A stretch of 64,000 bases of DNA from Myxococcales bacterium (lineage in GTDB: Bacteria; Myxococcota; Myxococcia; Myxococcales; JAKAPL01): assembly GCA_021783235.1 (NCBI GenBank), contig JAJXUD010000011.1:20455-84454 (forward strand), read 5' to 3'. The notes under the pieces were generated by a model, which was not told the origin of the DNA, did not search any database, and saw only the letters and a list, made by a program, of their open reading frames with translations. Positions 46,448-56,996 of the stretch are shown one piece after another. The stretch's first letter is position 1; the number at the start of each line of letters is the position of its first letter. Both the position numbers and the translations under genes were made by a program.

Positions 46448-47917
46448 ATGCGAAAGCTCGGCTGGATCGTCGGGGTGGCGTTGGGGCTCTTCGGCTGCAA
46501 TGGCGGCGGGGACCACGTGCTCCCGATCCTCGCGCCGGGAGGAGGGGGAGACGGCGGTCCCACGACCAGCGTGACGAAGAGCGCCTTCGGGCTCGCGCTC
46601 GGCGGTCACCTGGGCGGCCTCGGAGCCTTCCTCCGCCCGAACGGCGCGACCGACGCGGGGGCCGCCGCGGACGCCGGGATGGCCGACGCCGGGACTCCGG
46701 ACGCCGGAGGCATCGACGCGGGTCAGCCCGACGCCGGAGCGCCGCCGCCCTCCCCCTGGCCGAACCAGCCGGTCACCGTCTACGGCTCCGCCAACGGGAT
46801 CCAGGAGCTGCCGGTCGTCGGCGCGCAGCCGGACGAGGCGCAGAACATCTGGCTCGTCACCCACTCGGCGCTCTACCTGCTGAAGCCCGGCGAGACGACC
46901 TTCCACCGCTACACCGACGCCGACGGGCTGCACCTCTCCCTCTCGACGCCCCCCGGCATCACGGCGGTGGCCGGGGGCGCGCCGGGCGAGGCCTTCGTCG
47001 GCTACGAGGGCTACGACACCAACGACCCGAGCACGATGACCCAGGCCCAGAGGGACATGGGCAAGCTGGACCGGGTGAACCTGAACCCCGACGGCACGAT
47101 CTCGGTCTTCCGCTTCAACGTCCACGACACCGTCAGCATCAACTACTGGGAGAACCACAGCGTGCGGCGGCTGCTCTACGACCACGACTACCACCCCGGG
47201 AACCTCTACGCGGGCTTCAACCACGGCGTCGATCGGATCCGCGGGAACGACTACGTCGACCACATCCACGTGGAGGTCTGCACGGGCGGCTGCGCGACGA
47301 ACCCGGATGCGCTCGACATCGGCGAATGGCGCGGCCTCGCCTTCGACCCGAACCACGGCGGCGCGCTCTGGACCGCCGGCGAGTACTCGGCGGGGCTCAT
47401 CGGCTGGACCGCCGATCTGATGTCGTGGATCGACAACGGCGCGAACCCTTTCATCGTGGCGTTCGGCGACCCGTATCCGCCGTTCGCGCCCGTCTTCGAG
47501 CCGCCCGCCGAGGGCGACTCGGTCAACCTCCGCGCGGTGGCGGTTGCGCCGGACGGCCTCGTCTGGTTCGCGAGCGGCGAGCAGTGGAGCCCGGCGACCG
47601 ATCCCATGTACGGCATCGCGAGCTACCGCATCGACACGGGCAGCTTCAGCTACTACGACCCGACCTCGCTCGGCTTCGGGACGAACGACCTCCTCGACCT
47701 GGTCGCCCTCCCGGACGGCCGGCTCGTCTTCGGCACCCACGACGGCCTGCGCGTCTGGACGCCCCCCTCGGGCGCCGTCCAGTCGCTGACCATGACGGAC
47801 GGACTGCCGGGCAACGACGTCCAGATGATGTACCTCGACGCGAGCGTGACTCCCCCCGCGCTCTACGTCGGCACCGACGGCGGGCTCGCGGTGCTGCGGA
47901 TCCCCGCGACGAAGTAG
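46448..47917 (+). CDS. Lipoprotein with beta-propeller-like repeats
   Basis: LGLFGCNGGG lipobox; DAG-rich linker; NIWLVTHSALYLLKPGETTFHRYTDADGL, ALYVGTDGGLAVLRI. Start trimmed from spurious ORF 44303..47917. Confidence 0.75.
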   Translation: MRKLGWIVGVALGLFGCNGGGDHVLPILAPGGGGDGGPTTSVTKSAFGLALGGHLGGLGAFLRPNGATDAGAAADAGMADAGTPDAGGIDAGQPDAGAPPPSPWPNQPVTVYGSANGIQELPVVGAQPDEAQNIWLVTHSALYLLKPGETTFHRYTDADGLHLSLSTPPGITAVAGGAPGEAFVGYEGYDTNDPSTMTQAQRDMGKLDRVNLNPDGTISVFRFNVHDTVSINYWENHSVRRLLYDHDYHPGNLYAGFNHGVDRIRGNDYVDHIHVEVCTGGCATNPDALDIGEWRGLAFDPNHGGALWTAGEYSAGLIGWTADLMSWIDNGANPFIVAFGDPYPPFAPVFEPPAEGDSVNLRAVAVAPDGLVWFASGEQWSPATDPMYGIASYRIDTGSFSYYDPTSLGFGTNDLLDLVALPDGRLVFGTHDGLRVWTPPSGAVQSLTMTDGLPGNDVQMMYLDASVTPPALYVGTDGGLAVLRIPATK

Positions 47918-47954
47918 CCGAGGGCATCCGCCCGGCGGCCCGTCGCATCGGGGA

Positions 47955-48164
47955 TCAGAAGGGGCGGCGACGCCCCTGAAAGGCGGCGAAGCTGCAGAAG
48001 GTGCAGGTCACGTTCGCCGGCCGGAGTTGGGTCTTGCGACCCACCTTCACTTCGCGCACGCTGCTCGCGTGCCGCCGCACGACGTGGCCACACTCGAGAG
48101 TCAGCCGCCACCCCGTGCGGTGACGCAGCTCATCCTGCTCTCGGTCCCAACGAACGACCTTCAC
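47955..48164 (-). CDS. Small C-x-H/CxxC-containing protein
   Basis: VKVVRWDREQDELRHRTGWRLTLECGHVVRRHASSVREVKVGRKTQLRPANVTCTFC; GTG start inferred. Confidence 0.45.
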   Translation of the reverse strand: MKVVRWDREQDELRHRTGWRLTLECGHVVRRHASSVREVKVGRKTQLRPANVTCTFCSFAAFQGRRRPF

Positions 48165-48220
48165 GTCCGAGAGTTTACCAGCAGACGCTCCAGCCGGCCA
48201 GGCCCCCCGGCCGCGGGCGT

Positions 48221-48799
48221 TCAGTTCGGCTGGATCGGGCTTCCGGCGCCGGTGACCACCCGCACGTCGCTGGTCATGACCTGCGAGCCGCCGTTGCTCG
48301 TCACGATGATGTTCTTGAAGAGGTTGCTCAGGTCGGTCACCGTCGTCGCCGTCCAGTTGCCGTTGAGTGCGTCCTGGTGGGAACCCGGCCCCGTGAAGGC
48401 GTTGTAGGGCGCCGGTCCCCGGAAGAAGAGGATCTGCTGGCCGAGCTGCACCGGCTCCCCCTGAACGAGCGGCCGCGTCATGTACCAGCGGCTCGTCCAG
48501 ATGGCCTGACCGTCGCGCACCCGCATGAACTGCCCCTGGTTCTTGGTCTGCGGCGAGGGGGGCGTCATCGTGTGGCCGACCGCGCAGAACCATTCGTCGT
48601 CACAGACGATGACGTCCGCGGGGCCGAGACACTGCGCGTCGCCGGTGCAGGCGCTGACCGTTCCCGCGACCGCCACCGGCGCCGCGTTGGCGTTGGACGC
48701 GATGACGGCGGCGCCGACGGGGTCGGGCACATACGGGGCTGGGATGATGGGCCCGAAGCATCCCGAAAGAGTCAGGGCGAGGACGGCGCAGCGCTTCAT
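48221..48799 (-). CDS. Lipoprotein, unknown function
   Basis: MKRCAVLALTLSGCFGPIIPAP lipobox. Confidence 0.7.
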   Translation of the reverse strand: MKRCAVLALTLSGCFGPIIPAPYVPDPVGAAVIASNANAAPVAVAGTVSACTGDAQCLGPADVIVCDDEWFCAVGHTMTPPSPQTKNQGQFMRVRDGQAIWTSRWYMTRPLVQGEPVQLGQQILFFRGPAPYNAFTGPGSHQDALNGNWTATTVTDLSNLFKNIIVTSNGGSQVMTSDVRVVTGAGSPIQPN

Positions 48800-48999
48800 C
48801 GAAGAACCTCCCAAGGGCGATACGAGGACGGTTGGTCTTCTAGCACACGGCGGGGCTGGATCAAACGTCGAGCCGGGAATGGGCCCGCAGACGGGTAGAC
48901 CCGGCGCAGCCCCGCCTTCGACCAGCGCAGCGGGAGGCTGACCGAGCGCGAGGGGCCGAGGGTTGCCAGGCGCGGATCCTGCGTTACGTTCGTCTCATC

Positions 49000-51615
49000 A
49001 TGAAGCTCGACAAGCTGACCGTGAAGGCGCAGGAGGCGCTCCAGAGCGCCCAGGAGATCGCCCGACGCCGCGATCACCAGGCCATCGAGCCCGAGCACCT
49101 CGCCCGGGCGCTCCTGGACCAGCCGGACGGGCTCACCCTTCCCATCCTCCAGAAGATCGGCGCCGATCCCAAGCTCGTCGCCGCCCGGATGGACGAAGAG
49201 CTGGGCAAGCTCCCCTCGGTCCAAGGGGGCGAGCCGTACTTCTCCCAGCGGCTCCTCAAGATCCTGGACCGGGCCCAGGACGAGGCGAAGAAGCTCTCGG
49301 ACGAGTACGTCTCGACCGAGCACCTCCTGCTCGGCCTCGTCGGCGAGAAGCGGGGCGCGGGCGACGCGCTCGCCGCGTCGGGCGTCACCCGCGAGCGGCT
49401 GCTCGGGGTGCTCGAGGACGTCCGCAGCGGCGGCCGCGTCACGAGCGAGAACCCGGAGGCGCAGTACCGCGCGCTCGAGAAGTACGCGCGCGACCTCACC
49501 GAGCAGGCGAGGGCCGGCAAGCTCGACCCGGTCATCGGCCGCGACGAGGAGATCCGACGGGTCGTTCAGGTCCTCTCGCGGCGCACGAAGAACAACCCCG
49601 TCCTCATCGGCGACCCCGGCGTCGGTAAGACCGCCATCGTCGAGGGGCTCGCGCGCCGAATCGTCGATGGCGACGTCCCCGAGGGGCTCAAGCACAAGCG
49701 GCTCGTGGCGCTCGACCTCGGCGCGCTCGTCGCCGGCGCCAAGTACCGAGGCGAGTTCGAGGAGCGGCTGAAGGCGGTCCTCAAGGAGATCACCGCCTCC
49801 GAGGGCCAGATCATCCTCTTCATCGACGAGCTCCACACGCTCGTCGGCGCAGGCGCGGCCGAAGGGGCCATGGACGCCGGCAACATGCTCAAGCCCGCCC
49901 TGGCCCGGGGGGAGCTGCACTGCGTCGGCGCGACCACGCTCAACGAGTACCGCAAGATCGAGAAGGATCCTGCGCTCGAGCGCCGCTTCCAGCCGGTCTT
50001 CGTCGGCGAGCCCTCGGTCCTGGACAGCATCAGCATCCTGCGCGGCCTCAAGGAGCGCTACGAGATCCACCACGGCGTCCGGATCCAGGACTCGGCCTTG
50101 GTGGCCGCCGCGACCCTCTCCCACCGCTACATCGCCGACCGCTTCCTGCCGGACAAGGCGATCGACCTCATCGACGAGGCCGCGAGCCGCCTTCGGATCG
50201 AGATCGACTCGATGCCGACCGAGATCGACGAGATCCGGCGCAAGATCCTCCAGTTCGAGATCGAGCGGCAGGCGCTCGCAAAGGAGGTCGACCCCGTCTC
50301 GAAGGGACGGCTCGCCGAGATCGACCGCGAGATGGCCCAGCTGAACGAGCAGTTCGCGGGGCTCAAGTCCCACTGGGACGCCGAGAAGGCAGCCATCCAG
50401 GAGATCCGAGCGACGAAGGGAAAGATCGACCAGGCGAAGTCCGAGATGGCCGAGGCCGAGCGGCAGGCGAGCCTCGGCCGGGCGGCCGAGCTCAAGTTCG
50501 GCGTCCTGCCGGGGCTCGAGAAGGAGCTCTCGGGGCAGAACGAGAAGCTCGCCGAGCTGCAGAAGGACCAGCAGATGTTGAAGGAAGAGGTCGACGCCGA
50601 GGACGTCGCCTCGGTGGTCTCGAAGTGGACCGGCATCCCGGTTGCGAAGCTGCTCGAGGCCGAGATGCAGAAGCTGCTCCACATGGAAGACCGGCTGGCC
50701 GAGCGGGTGGTCGGGCAGGAAGAGGCCCTGCGCGCGGTCTCCGATTCGGTGCGGCGGGCCCGCTCCGGCTTGCAGGACCCGAACCGTCCCATCGGCTCGT
50801 TCGTCTTCCTCGGACCCACGGGCGTCGGCAAGACCGAGACCGCCCGGGCGCTCGCCGAGTTTCTCTTCGACGACGAGCAGGCGATGATCCGCCTCGACAT
50901 GTCGGAGTACATGGAGAAGCACGCCGTGGCGCGCCTCATCGGCTCGCCGCCGGGCTACGTCGGCTACGAGGAGGGCGGGCAGCTCACCGAGGCCGTCCGA
51001 CGCCGCCCCTACGCGGTGGTCCTCTTCGACGAGATCGAGAAGGCGCACCGCGACGTCTTCAACGTGTTGCTCCAGCTCCTCGACGACGGGCGACTCACCG
51101 ACGGTCAAGGACGGACGGTCGACTTCCGAAACGCGGTCGTCATCATGACGTCGAACCTGGGGAGCGAGGATCTGACGCGGCTCGCCGGCGGCGGGGCGGG
51201 ACCCGATCAGCTTCGCACGGTCGCGAACGAGGCGCTGCGAGCCCACTTCCGGCCGGAGTTCTTGAACCGGATCGACGAGGTCGTGGTGTTTCGCAGCCTC
51301 GAGCGCAAGGATCTCGGCCAGATCGTCGACGTCCAGCTCGGCCGGATGAAGAGGCTGCTCGACGAGAAGCAGCTCTCACTGAAGCTGACCGAGGGCGCCA
51401 AGGGGCTGCTCGTCGACCAGGGCTACGACCCGGTCTACGGCGCGCGGCCGCTCAAGCGGGCCATCCAGCGACTCCTCTTGAACCCGCTCTCGATGCACCT
51501 GCTCGCGGGCGAGTTCGAGCCGGGCGACGCCATCGAGGTCCGCGCCGACGGCGGGCAGCTCCTCTTCGAGAAGGCGGGCGCGCCCCGGGCCACTCAGCCT
51601 GCCGCGCGCGCCTGA
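49000..51615 (+). CDS. clpB: ATP-dependent chaperone ClpB
   Basis: Two AAA+ modules [18 protein letters not shown] and [19 protein letters not shown], middle coiled-coil, [36 protein letters not shown]. Confidence 0.97.
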   Translation: MKLDKLTVKAQEALQSAQEIARRRDHQAIEPEHLARALLDQPDGLTLPILQKIGADPKLVAARMDEELGKLPSVQGGEPYFSQRLLKILDRAQDEAKKLSDEYVSTEHLLLGLVGEKRGAGDALAASGVTRERLLGVLEDVRSGGRVTSENPEAQYRALEKYARDLTEQARAGKLDPVIGRDEEIRRVVQVLSRRTKNNPVLIGDPGVGKTAIVEGLARRIVDGDVPEGLKHKRLVALDLGALVAGAKYRGEFEERLKAVLKEITASEGQIILFIDELHTLVGAGAAEGAMDAGNMLKPALARGELHCVGATTLNEYRKIEKDPALERRFQPVFVGEPSVLDSISILRGLKERYEIHHGVRIQDSALVAAATLSHRYIADRFLPDKAIDLIDEAASRLRIEIDSMPTEIDEIRRKILQFEIERQALAKEVDPVSKGRLAEIDREMAQLNEQFAGLKSHWDAEKAAIQEIRATKGKIDQAKSEMAEAERQASLGRAAELKFGVLPGLEKELSGQNEKLAELQKDQQMLKEEVDAEDVASVVSKWTGIPVAKLLEAEMQKLLHMEDRLAERVVGQEEALRAVSDSVRRARSGLQDPNRPIGSFVFLGPTGVGKTETARALAEFLFDDEQAMIRLDMSEYMEKHAVARLIGSPPGYVGYEEGGQLTEAVRRRPYAVVLFDEIEKAHRDVFNVLLQLLDDGRLTDGQGRTVDFRNAVVIMTSNLGSEDLTRLAGGGAGPDQLRTVANEALRAHFRPEFLNRIDEVVVFRSLERKDLGQIVDVQLGRMKRLLDEKQLSLKLTEGAKGLLVDQGYDPVYGARPLKRAIQRLLLNPLSMHLLAGEFEPGDAIEVRADGGQLLFEKAGAPRATQPAARA

Positions 51616-51619
51616 CGGG

Positions 51620-52090
51620 TCAGGCCGAGGGGGCCGATCCCGAGGCCGAGGCGGACGGCCCCACCGGCTTGGGCGCCCTCGCCCTGCGCTCGAGCGCCCG
51701 TGCGATCCGGGCGGCGGCGAAGCCGCCCAGCGTCGCGAGCGCGATCCGCAGGAGCCCCGCCGGGCCGTTCGGCCAAACCCCCCTCCACCCTTGCCCGAGG
51801 TAGGCGAGGAGCGCGAGCAGCAGCGGCCCGGCGACGCCGACCCCGGCGGCCGCGACGCGCGGGGGCAGCGCGACGAGGCGCCCGAGCCCCGCGACGACGG
51901 CGGCGCCCGCAAGCGCGAGGGTCGAGCCCGTCAGTAGTGCGTTCCAGCCGATCCAGCCCGGCGGGCCGAAGAGCGCGGCAATCGCGGGGCCGAAGGCGTG
52001 GCCGACGAGCGGCGCGGAGAGGGCGAGCGACAGACCGCCGAGGTAGAGCGACCAGAGGACGTCCCGGCTGATGCGGCGAAAGGCGTTAAT
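51620..52090 (-). CDS. Hydrophobic multi-TM protein with apparent non-canonical (ATT) start
   Basis: Manual reading: (I)NAFRRISRDVLWSLYLGGLSLALSAPLVGHAFGPAIAALFGPPGWIGWNALLTGSTLALAGAAVV...PSASASGSAPSA*; no ATG/GTG/TTG in the N-terminal two thirds; GGAGG 6 nt before ATT. Confidence 0.65.
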   Translation of the reverse strand: MNAFRRISRDVLWSLYLGGLSLALSAPLVGHAFGPAIAALFGPPGWIGWNALLTGSTLALAGAAVVAGLGRLVALPPRVAAAGVGVAGPLLLALLAYLGQGWRGVWPNGPAGLLRIALATLGGFAAARIARALERRARAPKPVGPSASASGSAPSA

Positions 52091-52835
52091 AGTAGACCTC
52101 CATCAGGCAGAGCCCGTGCGCGGGGGCGGTCGGGCCGGCGAGCCGCCGGTCGCGGCTCGCGAGCAGGCGCGGGACGTCGCCCTCGGGCCGCTTTCCCCGA
52201 CCGATCTCGACCAGGGTGCCGACGACGTTGCGGACCATGTGCTTGAGGAAGGCCGTGCCGCGGACCTCCACGACGATCTCGCCCGGCTCGCCGGGCGCCA
52301 CCGCGACCCGATCGAGCCGCCGCACCGTCGTCTTCGCCGGACAGTCGGCCGACCGAAACGCCTGGAAGTCGTGCTCGCCCTCGAGGGCGGTGGCGGCCCG
52401 CCGCATCGGCTCGCAGTCGAGCGGCGGGAAGATCTGCCAGTGGGTTCCCCGGCGGAGCGGGCAGCGGGTCGCCCGGTTCCAGATCCGATAGCGGTAGCGC
52501 TTGCCTCGCGCCGAGCGCCGGGCGTCGAAACCGTCCGGGACGAACGCGGCCTCGCGAACGGCGACGTCCTCCGGGAGGAGCCCGTTGAGGCCTTGAACGA
52601 GCGCCTTGAGCGGAAGCCGCCGTCCCTCGGGGAGCCGCACGCCGACCACCTGCCCCTCGGCGTGGACGCCGGCGTCCGTGCGCCCCGCCGCCTGCGCCCG
52701 CAGCGGCTCGCCGGCGAGGGCCTCGAGCGCGACCTCGAGCACGCCCTGGACGGTGCGCTGGCCGGGCTGGAGCTGCCAGCCGGCGAAGCGGGATCCGTCG
52801 TAGGCGAGCGTGAGCCGCGCGGCGCGTGATTCCAT
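52086..52835 (-). CDS. truA: tRNA pseudouridine(38-40) synthase
   Basis: RLTLAYDGSRFAGWQLQPGQRTVQGVLEVALEAL, AAGRTDAGVHAEGQVVGV, FLKHMVRNVVGTLVEIGRGK. Confidence 0.95.
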   Translation of the reverse strand: MESRAARLTLAYDGSRFAGWQLQPGQRTVQGVLEVALEALAGEPLRAQAAGRTDAGVHAEGQVVGVRLPEGRRLPLKALVQGLNGLLPEDVAVREAAFVPDGFDARRSARGKRYRYRIWNRATRCPLRRGTHWQIFPPLDCEPMRRAATALEGEHDFQAFRSADCPAKTTVRRLDRVAVAPGEPGEIVVEVRGTAFLKHMVRNVVGTLVEIGRGKRPEGDVPRLLASRDRRLAGPTAPAHGLCLMEVYY

Positions 52836-53044
52836 GCGGCTTCAGATTCCCCGTGCCGACCATCCTCCGTCAAGCGGGCGGGAACACGGCTCGGGCGGCG
52901 CGCGTTCCAAGAACAGGAGAGGCGAGGTAGCCAGAACGGAAGGGCGGGCATCGAGATCCGGGGTCGGGGGAGGATCGATCGATAAGCCTGCGGCGGGCTG
53001 AAGCAGTGGTTCTTGCCCGCCAGCTCAAAGGGGGGAGCGGGTAT

Positions 53045-53185
53045 CCACCGCCGCGAGGCGGCGGAGGCTCCGCCGCGGTGGCGCTGACTCGGCCGGAAAA
53101 GCCGAGGAGGAGCATGAGGCCGATGCTCCGCGCCCGCCCGAGATCCGACGCCGTGCGGGACGTACGCTCCATACGTACGTCCCGC
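53045..53185. other. Cluster of four inverted repeats/hairpins in non-coding DNA between truA and the kinase gene
   Basis: 53045-53051/53075-53081; 53088-53093/53101-53106; 53109-53115/53123-53129; 53155-53166/53174-53185 (perfect 12-bp stem, 7-nt loop). Confidence 0.65.
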
Positions 53186-53189
53186 GCTC

Positions 53190-54428
53190 CTATTTGAACT
53201 TGAGGTAGGAGGCGACGATCTCGCCGACCAGGGCCCCGACGGCCAGATCGTTTCGGTCGGCCAGCGCCTTCAGCGCCTCGTAGTCGGCCGCCTTCAGGTC
53301 CACCGTCAGGACGCGGGAGGAGCCGCGGCTGCTCGTGCCGCCCGGCGAGCTCCGCTGGGCGCGAGGGCGAAGCGGGATCGGCTCGAGATCTTCTTCGCCG
53401 ATCTCCATCGCCTCTTCGGGCTCCGGCGGCGGCGCCAGCATCGAGCCGCGCGCCGCCAGTCGCTTGCGCTCCTCGTCGAGCTCGTCCGAGAAGAGCTGCT
53501 TGAGGAAGTTCGCGAGGTGGATGTTCGAGGGCGTGAACTCGTACTGCGAGAGGAACTGGTCGAGGTCGTACTGCATCTCCCAGGCGCTCTGGTAGCGCTT
53601 GTCGCGATCCTTATCGAGCGCCTTCATGAGGATGTGCTCGACCGCCTCGGGGACGTCGGCCTTGAAGTAGCTCGGGGGGTAGATCTTGCCGTCCGTGATG
53701 CTCTTGAGGATCGCGACCTCGCTCTCCCCGGTGAAGAGCTTGAAGCCCGTGATCCACTCGTAGAGCACGACGCCGAGCGAGAAGAGGTCCGAGCGGTGGT
53801 CGAGCACCTTGCCCATGCACTGCTCGGGGCTCATGTAGCTGAGCTTGCCCTTGATCTCGCCGACCCGCGTCTGCTCGACCTGGTTCGCCGCCTTGGCGAT
53901 GCCAAAGTCGAGGATCTTCACCGTGCCGTCGAAGGAGACGAAGATGTTCTCGGGCGTGACGTCGCGGTGGACGATGTGCAGCGCGCCGCCGTACATGTCG
54001 GTCTTCTGGTGCGCGTAGTAGAGCCCCTCGCAGACCGAAGAGGCGATCTTGAGGGCGTAGACCATGGGGAACGGGATGCCCATCCCGTCCGCCTTCGGGA
54101 TGATGCGACGCATGTCGCGCCCGAAGATGTACTCCATGGCGATGAAGTAGCTCTCGGCGATCTTCCCGAGGTCGTAGATCTGGACGATGTTCGGGTGGTT
54201 CAGCTGCGCCGCCAGCTTCGCCTCGTTCAAGAACATGTTGACGAAGGCCTTCTGCGACGACAGGTGCGGGCGGATCCGCTTGATGACGATCGTCTTCTCG
54301 AACCCCTCGAGCCCCTCCTGCCGGGCCAGGAAGATCTCGGCCATCCCGCCGACCGCGATCCGGTCGAGCAGCACGTACTTGCCGAACCGCTGGCCGGCTA
54401 TCTTGTGCTCCTCGAGGGGCATGCTCAC
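53190..54428 (-). CDS. Ser/Thr protein kinase with C-terminal ribbon-helix-helix-like segment
   Basis: VLLDRIAVGGMAEIFLARQEG, IVIKRIRPHL, IVHRDVTPENIFVSFDGTVKILDFGIAKA, SYMSPEQCMGKVLDHRSDLFSLG; C-term RVLTVDLKAADYEALKALADRNDLAVGALVGEIVASYLKFK. Confidence 0.92.
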   Translation of the reverse strand: MSMPLEEHKIAGQRFGKYVLLDRIAVGGMAEIFLARQEGLEGFEKTIVIKRIRPHLSSQKAFVNMFLNEAKLAAQLNHPNIVQIYDLGKIAESYFIAMEYIFGRDMRRIIPKADGMGIPFPMVYALKIASSVCEGLYYAHQKTDMYGGALHIVHRDVTPENIFVSFDGTVKILDFGIAKAANQVEQTRVGEIKGKLSYMSPEQCMGKVLDHRSDLFSLGVVLYEWITGFKLFTGESEVAILKSITDGKIYPPSYFKADVPEAVEHILMKALDKDRDKRYQSAWEMQYDLDQFLSQYEFTPSNIHLANFLKQLFSDELDEERKRLAARGSMLAPPPEPEEAMEIGEEDLEPIPLRPRAQRSSPGGTSSRGSSRVLTVDLKAADYEALKALADRNDLAVGALVGEIVASYLKFK

Positions 54429-54436
54429 GCGCCGCC

Positions 54437-54465
54437 AGTATAGCCCCCAGAAGCCAAGGACTCAA
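54437..54465 (-). promoter_or_regulatory. Putative promoter TTGAGT-N17-TATACT of the kinase gene
   Basis: Hexamers with 17-bp spacer; -10 ends 8 nt before GTG and 14 nt before the in-frame ATG. Confidence 0.5.
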
Positions 54466-54496
54466 AAAGGTTGCGCGGCCGTTCCGCGGGGCCTCG

Positions 54497-55816
54497 TCAG
54501 ATCCGGCGCCACAGGGCGTCCGAGCGCTGGGCCGCCCGCGCAGCGAGCTCCGCCAGGTCCGCCGTCAAGAGAACCCCCTCGCGGACGATGGGGCGCCCCG
54601 CGACCAGGGTCCAGGCCACCCTCGCGTCCGCCGCCGCCGTGAGGAGGTGGCCGCAGGCGGAATCGGCGCGCAGCGGCGTCGCCGGCCGTTCGTCCAGCAG
54701 GACGAGATCGGCGATCCGCCCCTCCTCCAGGCGTCCGAACTCCGCGTCGAAGATCCGACCCGCGAGGCGCCCGCCCCCCTCGAGCACCATCCGCTCGATC
54801 GCGAAGAAGCCGAGCTGCGCGCCCGGCCGGGCGCCACGGCGCCAGAGGGCGAGCGCCCACGGCGCCTCGCCGCGAACCGAGGCCGAGAGGCCGTCCGTGC
54901 CGAGAACCGCGTAGGTCCCGGCCTCGATGGCGGCCTCGAGCCTCGGCGGCCGCTCCTCGGAGAAGAGAGCGGCGCGGGGCGTCAGGGAGAGGAAGCCCGA
55001 GAGCTCGGCGAGGATCTCCGCCTCGCGCCGGTTGAGCTGGTTTCCATGCGCGAGGAGGCTCTTCGGCCCGAGCAGGCCCACCTCGCGCAGCCGCTCGAGG
55101 GTGCGCATCCCGTGCGCGTCGAAGGCATCGGCGAGCTCCTGCTCGCTCTCGGCTCCGTGCACGATGAGGCCGTTCGTGTGGGCAAGCTCGGCGACGCCCC
55201 CGAGCGCGGCGACGCCGATCGTCTCGACGTGGCAGAGGCCGACGGCCCCGCGCACGAACGGCCCAAAGCGGCCCGAGCCAGCCTCGCGAGCGAACCGCTC
55301 GCACTCCTGGAGCCCCACCGCCGCGGCGCCGTCCCGCTCCGAAGCGCCGTAGGCCACGACCGCGCGCAGGCCGATCTCGCGGGCCGCCTCGCCCACGGCG
55401 TCGAGGCTGCCTGGAGCGCAGCCGGGCGCGCGCAAGAGGTCGAAGACCGTCGTGGTCCCGGAGAGCGCGGCCTCCGCGAGCGCGAGCCGCGCGGCGGCGC
55501 GCAGGTCCTCCGGCTGGAGCGTCCGCTCGTAGCGGCCGCGCAAGGGCTCGTCGAGCTGGGGGTAGCCTCTCGGGTAGGCGCGGCTCCCCGAGAGGCCCTG
55601 GGCCAGCCGGCGCGACAGGTGGGTGTGGGCGTCGACGAAGCCCGGGAGGAGCAGCCGGCCATCGGCGTGAATCTCCCAGTCGCCGGGCTTGCCGGCGATT
55701 GGCGCGCTCGTGACGAGAGCGATTCGCTCGCCCTCGACGACCACGTTCGCCTCGGCCGAGACCTCCGGCGGAGCCGGCCAGAGCCTCGCATCGCGGATGA
55801 CGACCCTGCCACTCAT
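54497..55816 (-). CDS. Amidohydrolase family protein (cytosine deaminase / SsnA-like)
   Basis: [61 protein letters not shown]. Confidence 0.85.
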   Translation of the reverse strand: MSGRVVIRDARLWPAPPEVSAEANVVVEGERIALVTSAPIAGKPGDWEIHADGRLLLPGFVDAHTHLSRRLAQGLSGSRAYPRGYPQLDEPLRGRYERTLQPEDLRAAARLALAEAALSGTTTVFDLLRAPGCAPGSLDAVGEAAREIGLRAVVAYGASERDGAAAVGLQECERFAREAGSGRFGPFVRGAVGLCHVETIGVAALGGVAELAHTNGLIVHGAESEQELADAFDAHGMRTLERLREVGLLGPKSLLAHGNQLNRREAEILAELSGFLSLTPRAALFSEERPPRLEAAIEAGTYAVLGTDGLSASVRGEAPWALALWRRGARPGAQLGFFAIERMVLEGGGRLAGRIFDAEFGRLEEGRIADLVLLDERPATPLRADSACGHLLTAAADARVAWTLVAGRPIVREGVLLTADLAELAARAAQRSDALWRRI

Positions 55817-55898
55817 CTGGCGCACTCTATCAAGAAAGCGGCAGTGGGCATGTTTTCGGCCGCCGAATTGCTGTATACACGCGCGCCCGGAGGCGCCC

Positions 55899-56996
55899 GT
55901 GCTGGACAAGGACGTGATCGCGAAGCTCGAGGAGGTCGAGGCTCGGTTCGAGCGGCTCACCCAGGATCTGGGCGACGCCGCCATCATCGCCGATCAGAAG
56001 CGCTTCCAGTCGGCAGCGAAGGAGCGCGCCTCGCTCGAGCCGCTCGTAGAGGCGCTGCGGGCGTACCGGGCAACGCACCGGGAGGCCGACGAGCACGAGG
56101 CGCTCGGGGTCGATCCGGATCCAGAGCTGCGCGAGCTCGCCCGCTCCGAGCTGCCGGCCCTCCGCGCGCGCGCCTCGAGGCTCGAGGAGGAGCTCAAGCT
56201 CCTGCTCTTGCCGAAGGACCCGAACGACGAGCGGAACGTCATCGTCGAGGTCCGCGCCGGCACGGGCGGCGAGGAGGCCGGGCTCTTTGCGGCCGAGGTC
56301 TTCCGCATGTACCTGCGCTACGCCGAGCGGCGGGGCTGGAAGGTCGACCTCATCTCGCGCAGCGACAGCGGCGACGGCGTGCGCGAGATCATCGCGACCC
56401 TCGAAGGCCGGGGAGCCTACTCCGAGCTCAAGTACGAGAGCGGCGTCCACCGCGTTCAGCGCGTTCCGGCCACCGAGACGCAGGGGCGCATCCACACCTC
56501 CACCGTCACGGTGGCGGTCCTGCCCGAGGTCGAAGAGATCGACATCAAGATCGAGGACAAGGATCTGCGGATCGACGTGATGCGCTCCGGTGGCCCCGGC
56601 GGGCAGAGCGTCAACACCACGGACTCGGCGGTCCGGATCACACACCTGCCCACCGGCATGGTGGTCCACTGCCAGGACGAGAAGAGCCAGCTCAAGAACC
56701 GCAGCAAGGCCATGAAGCTCCTGCGCAGCCGGCTCTATGAGATGGAGCGCGAGAAGCGCGAGACCGAGCGGGCCGCCTCGCGCAAGAGCATGGTCGGCAC
56801 CGGCGAACGCTCGGAGAAGATCCGGACCTACAACTTCCCCCAGGACCGGCTCACCGACCACCGGATCGGGCTCACGGTCCACAACCTGCCGGCCGTGATG
56901 GATGGCGACATTGGCGACGTCGTCACGGCCTGCCGCACCTTCTTCCAGGCCGAGGCGCTCAAGTCGCAGGGGATCGCGGCGGAAGCACGGACGTGA
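55899..56996 (+). CDS. prfA: Peptide chain release factor 1
   Basis: [94 protein letters not shown] start. Confidence 0.97.
   Translation: MLDKDVIAKLEEVEARFERLTQDLGDAAIIADQKRFQSAAKERASLEPLVEALRAYRATHREADEHEALGVDPDPELRELARSELPALRARASRLEEELKLLLLPKDPNDERNVIVEVRAGTGGEEAGLFAAEVFRMYLRYAERRGWKVDLISRSDSGDGVREIIATLEGRGAYSELKYESGVHRVQRVPATETQGRIHTSTVTVAVLPEVEEIDIKIEDKDLRIDVMRSGGPGGQSVNTTDSAVRITHLPTGMVVHCQDEKSQLKNRSKAMKLLRSRLYEMEREKRETERAASRKSMVGTGERSEKIRTYNFPQDRLTDHRIGLTVHNLPAVMDGDIGDVVTACRTFFQAEALKSQGIAAEART

Noticed and set aside
44303-47917. 1204-aa plus-strand ORF
   Set aside because: Antisense to the MBL and PLP-enzyme genes until 46448, where the real lipoprotein starts.
48796-51246. 816-aa minus-strand ORF
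   Set aside because: Antisense to clpB; composition typical of spurious ORFs in high-GC DNA.
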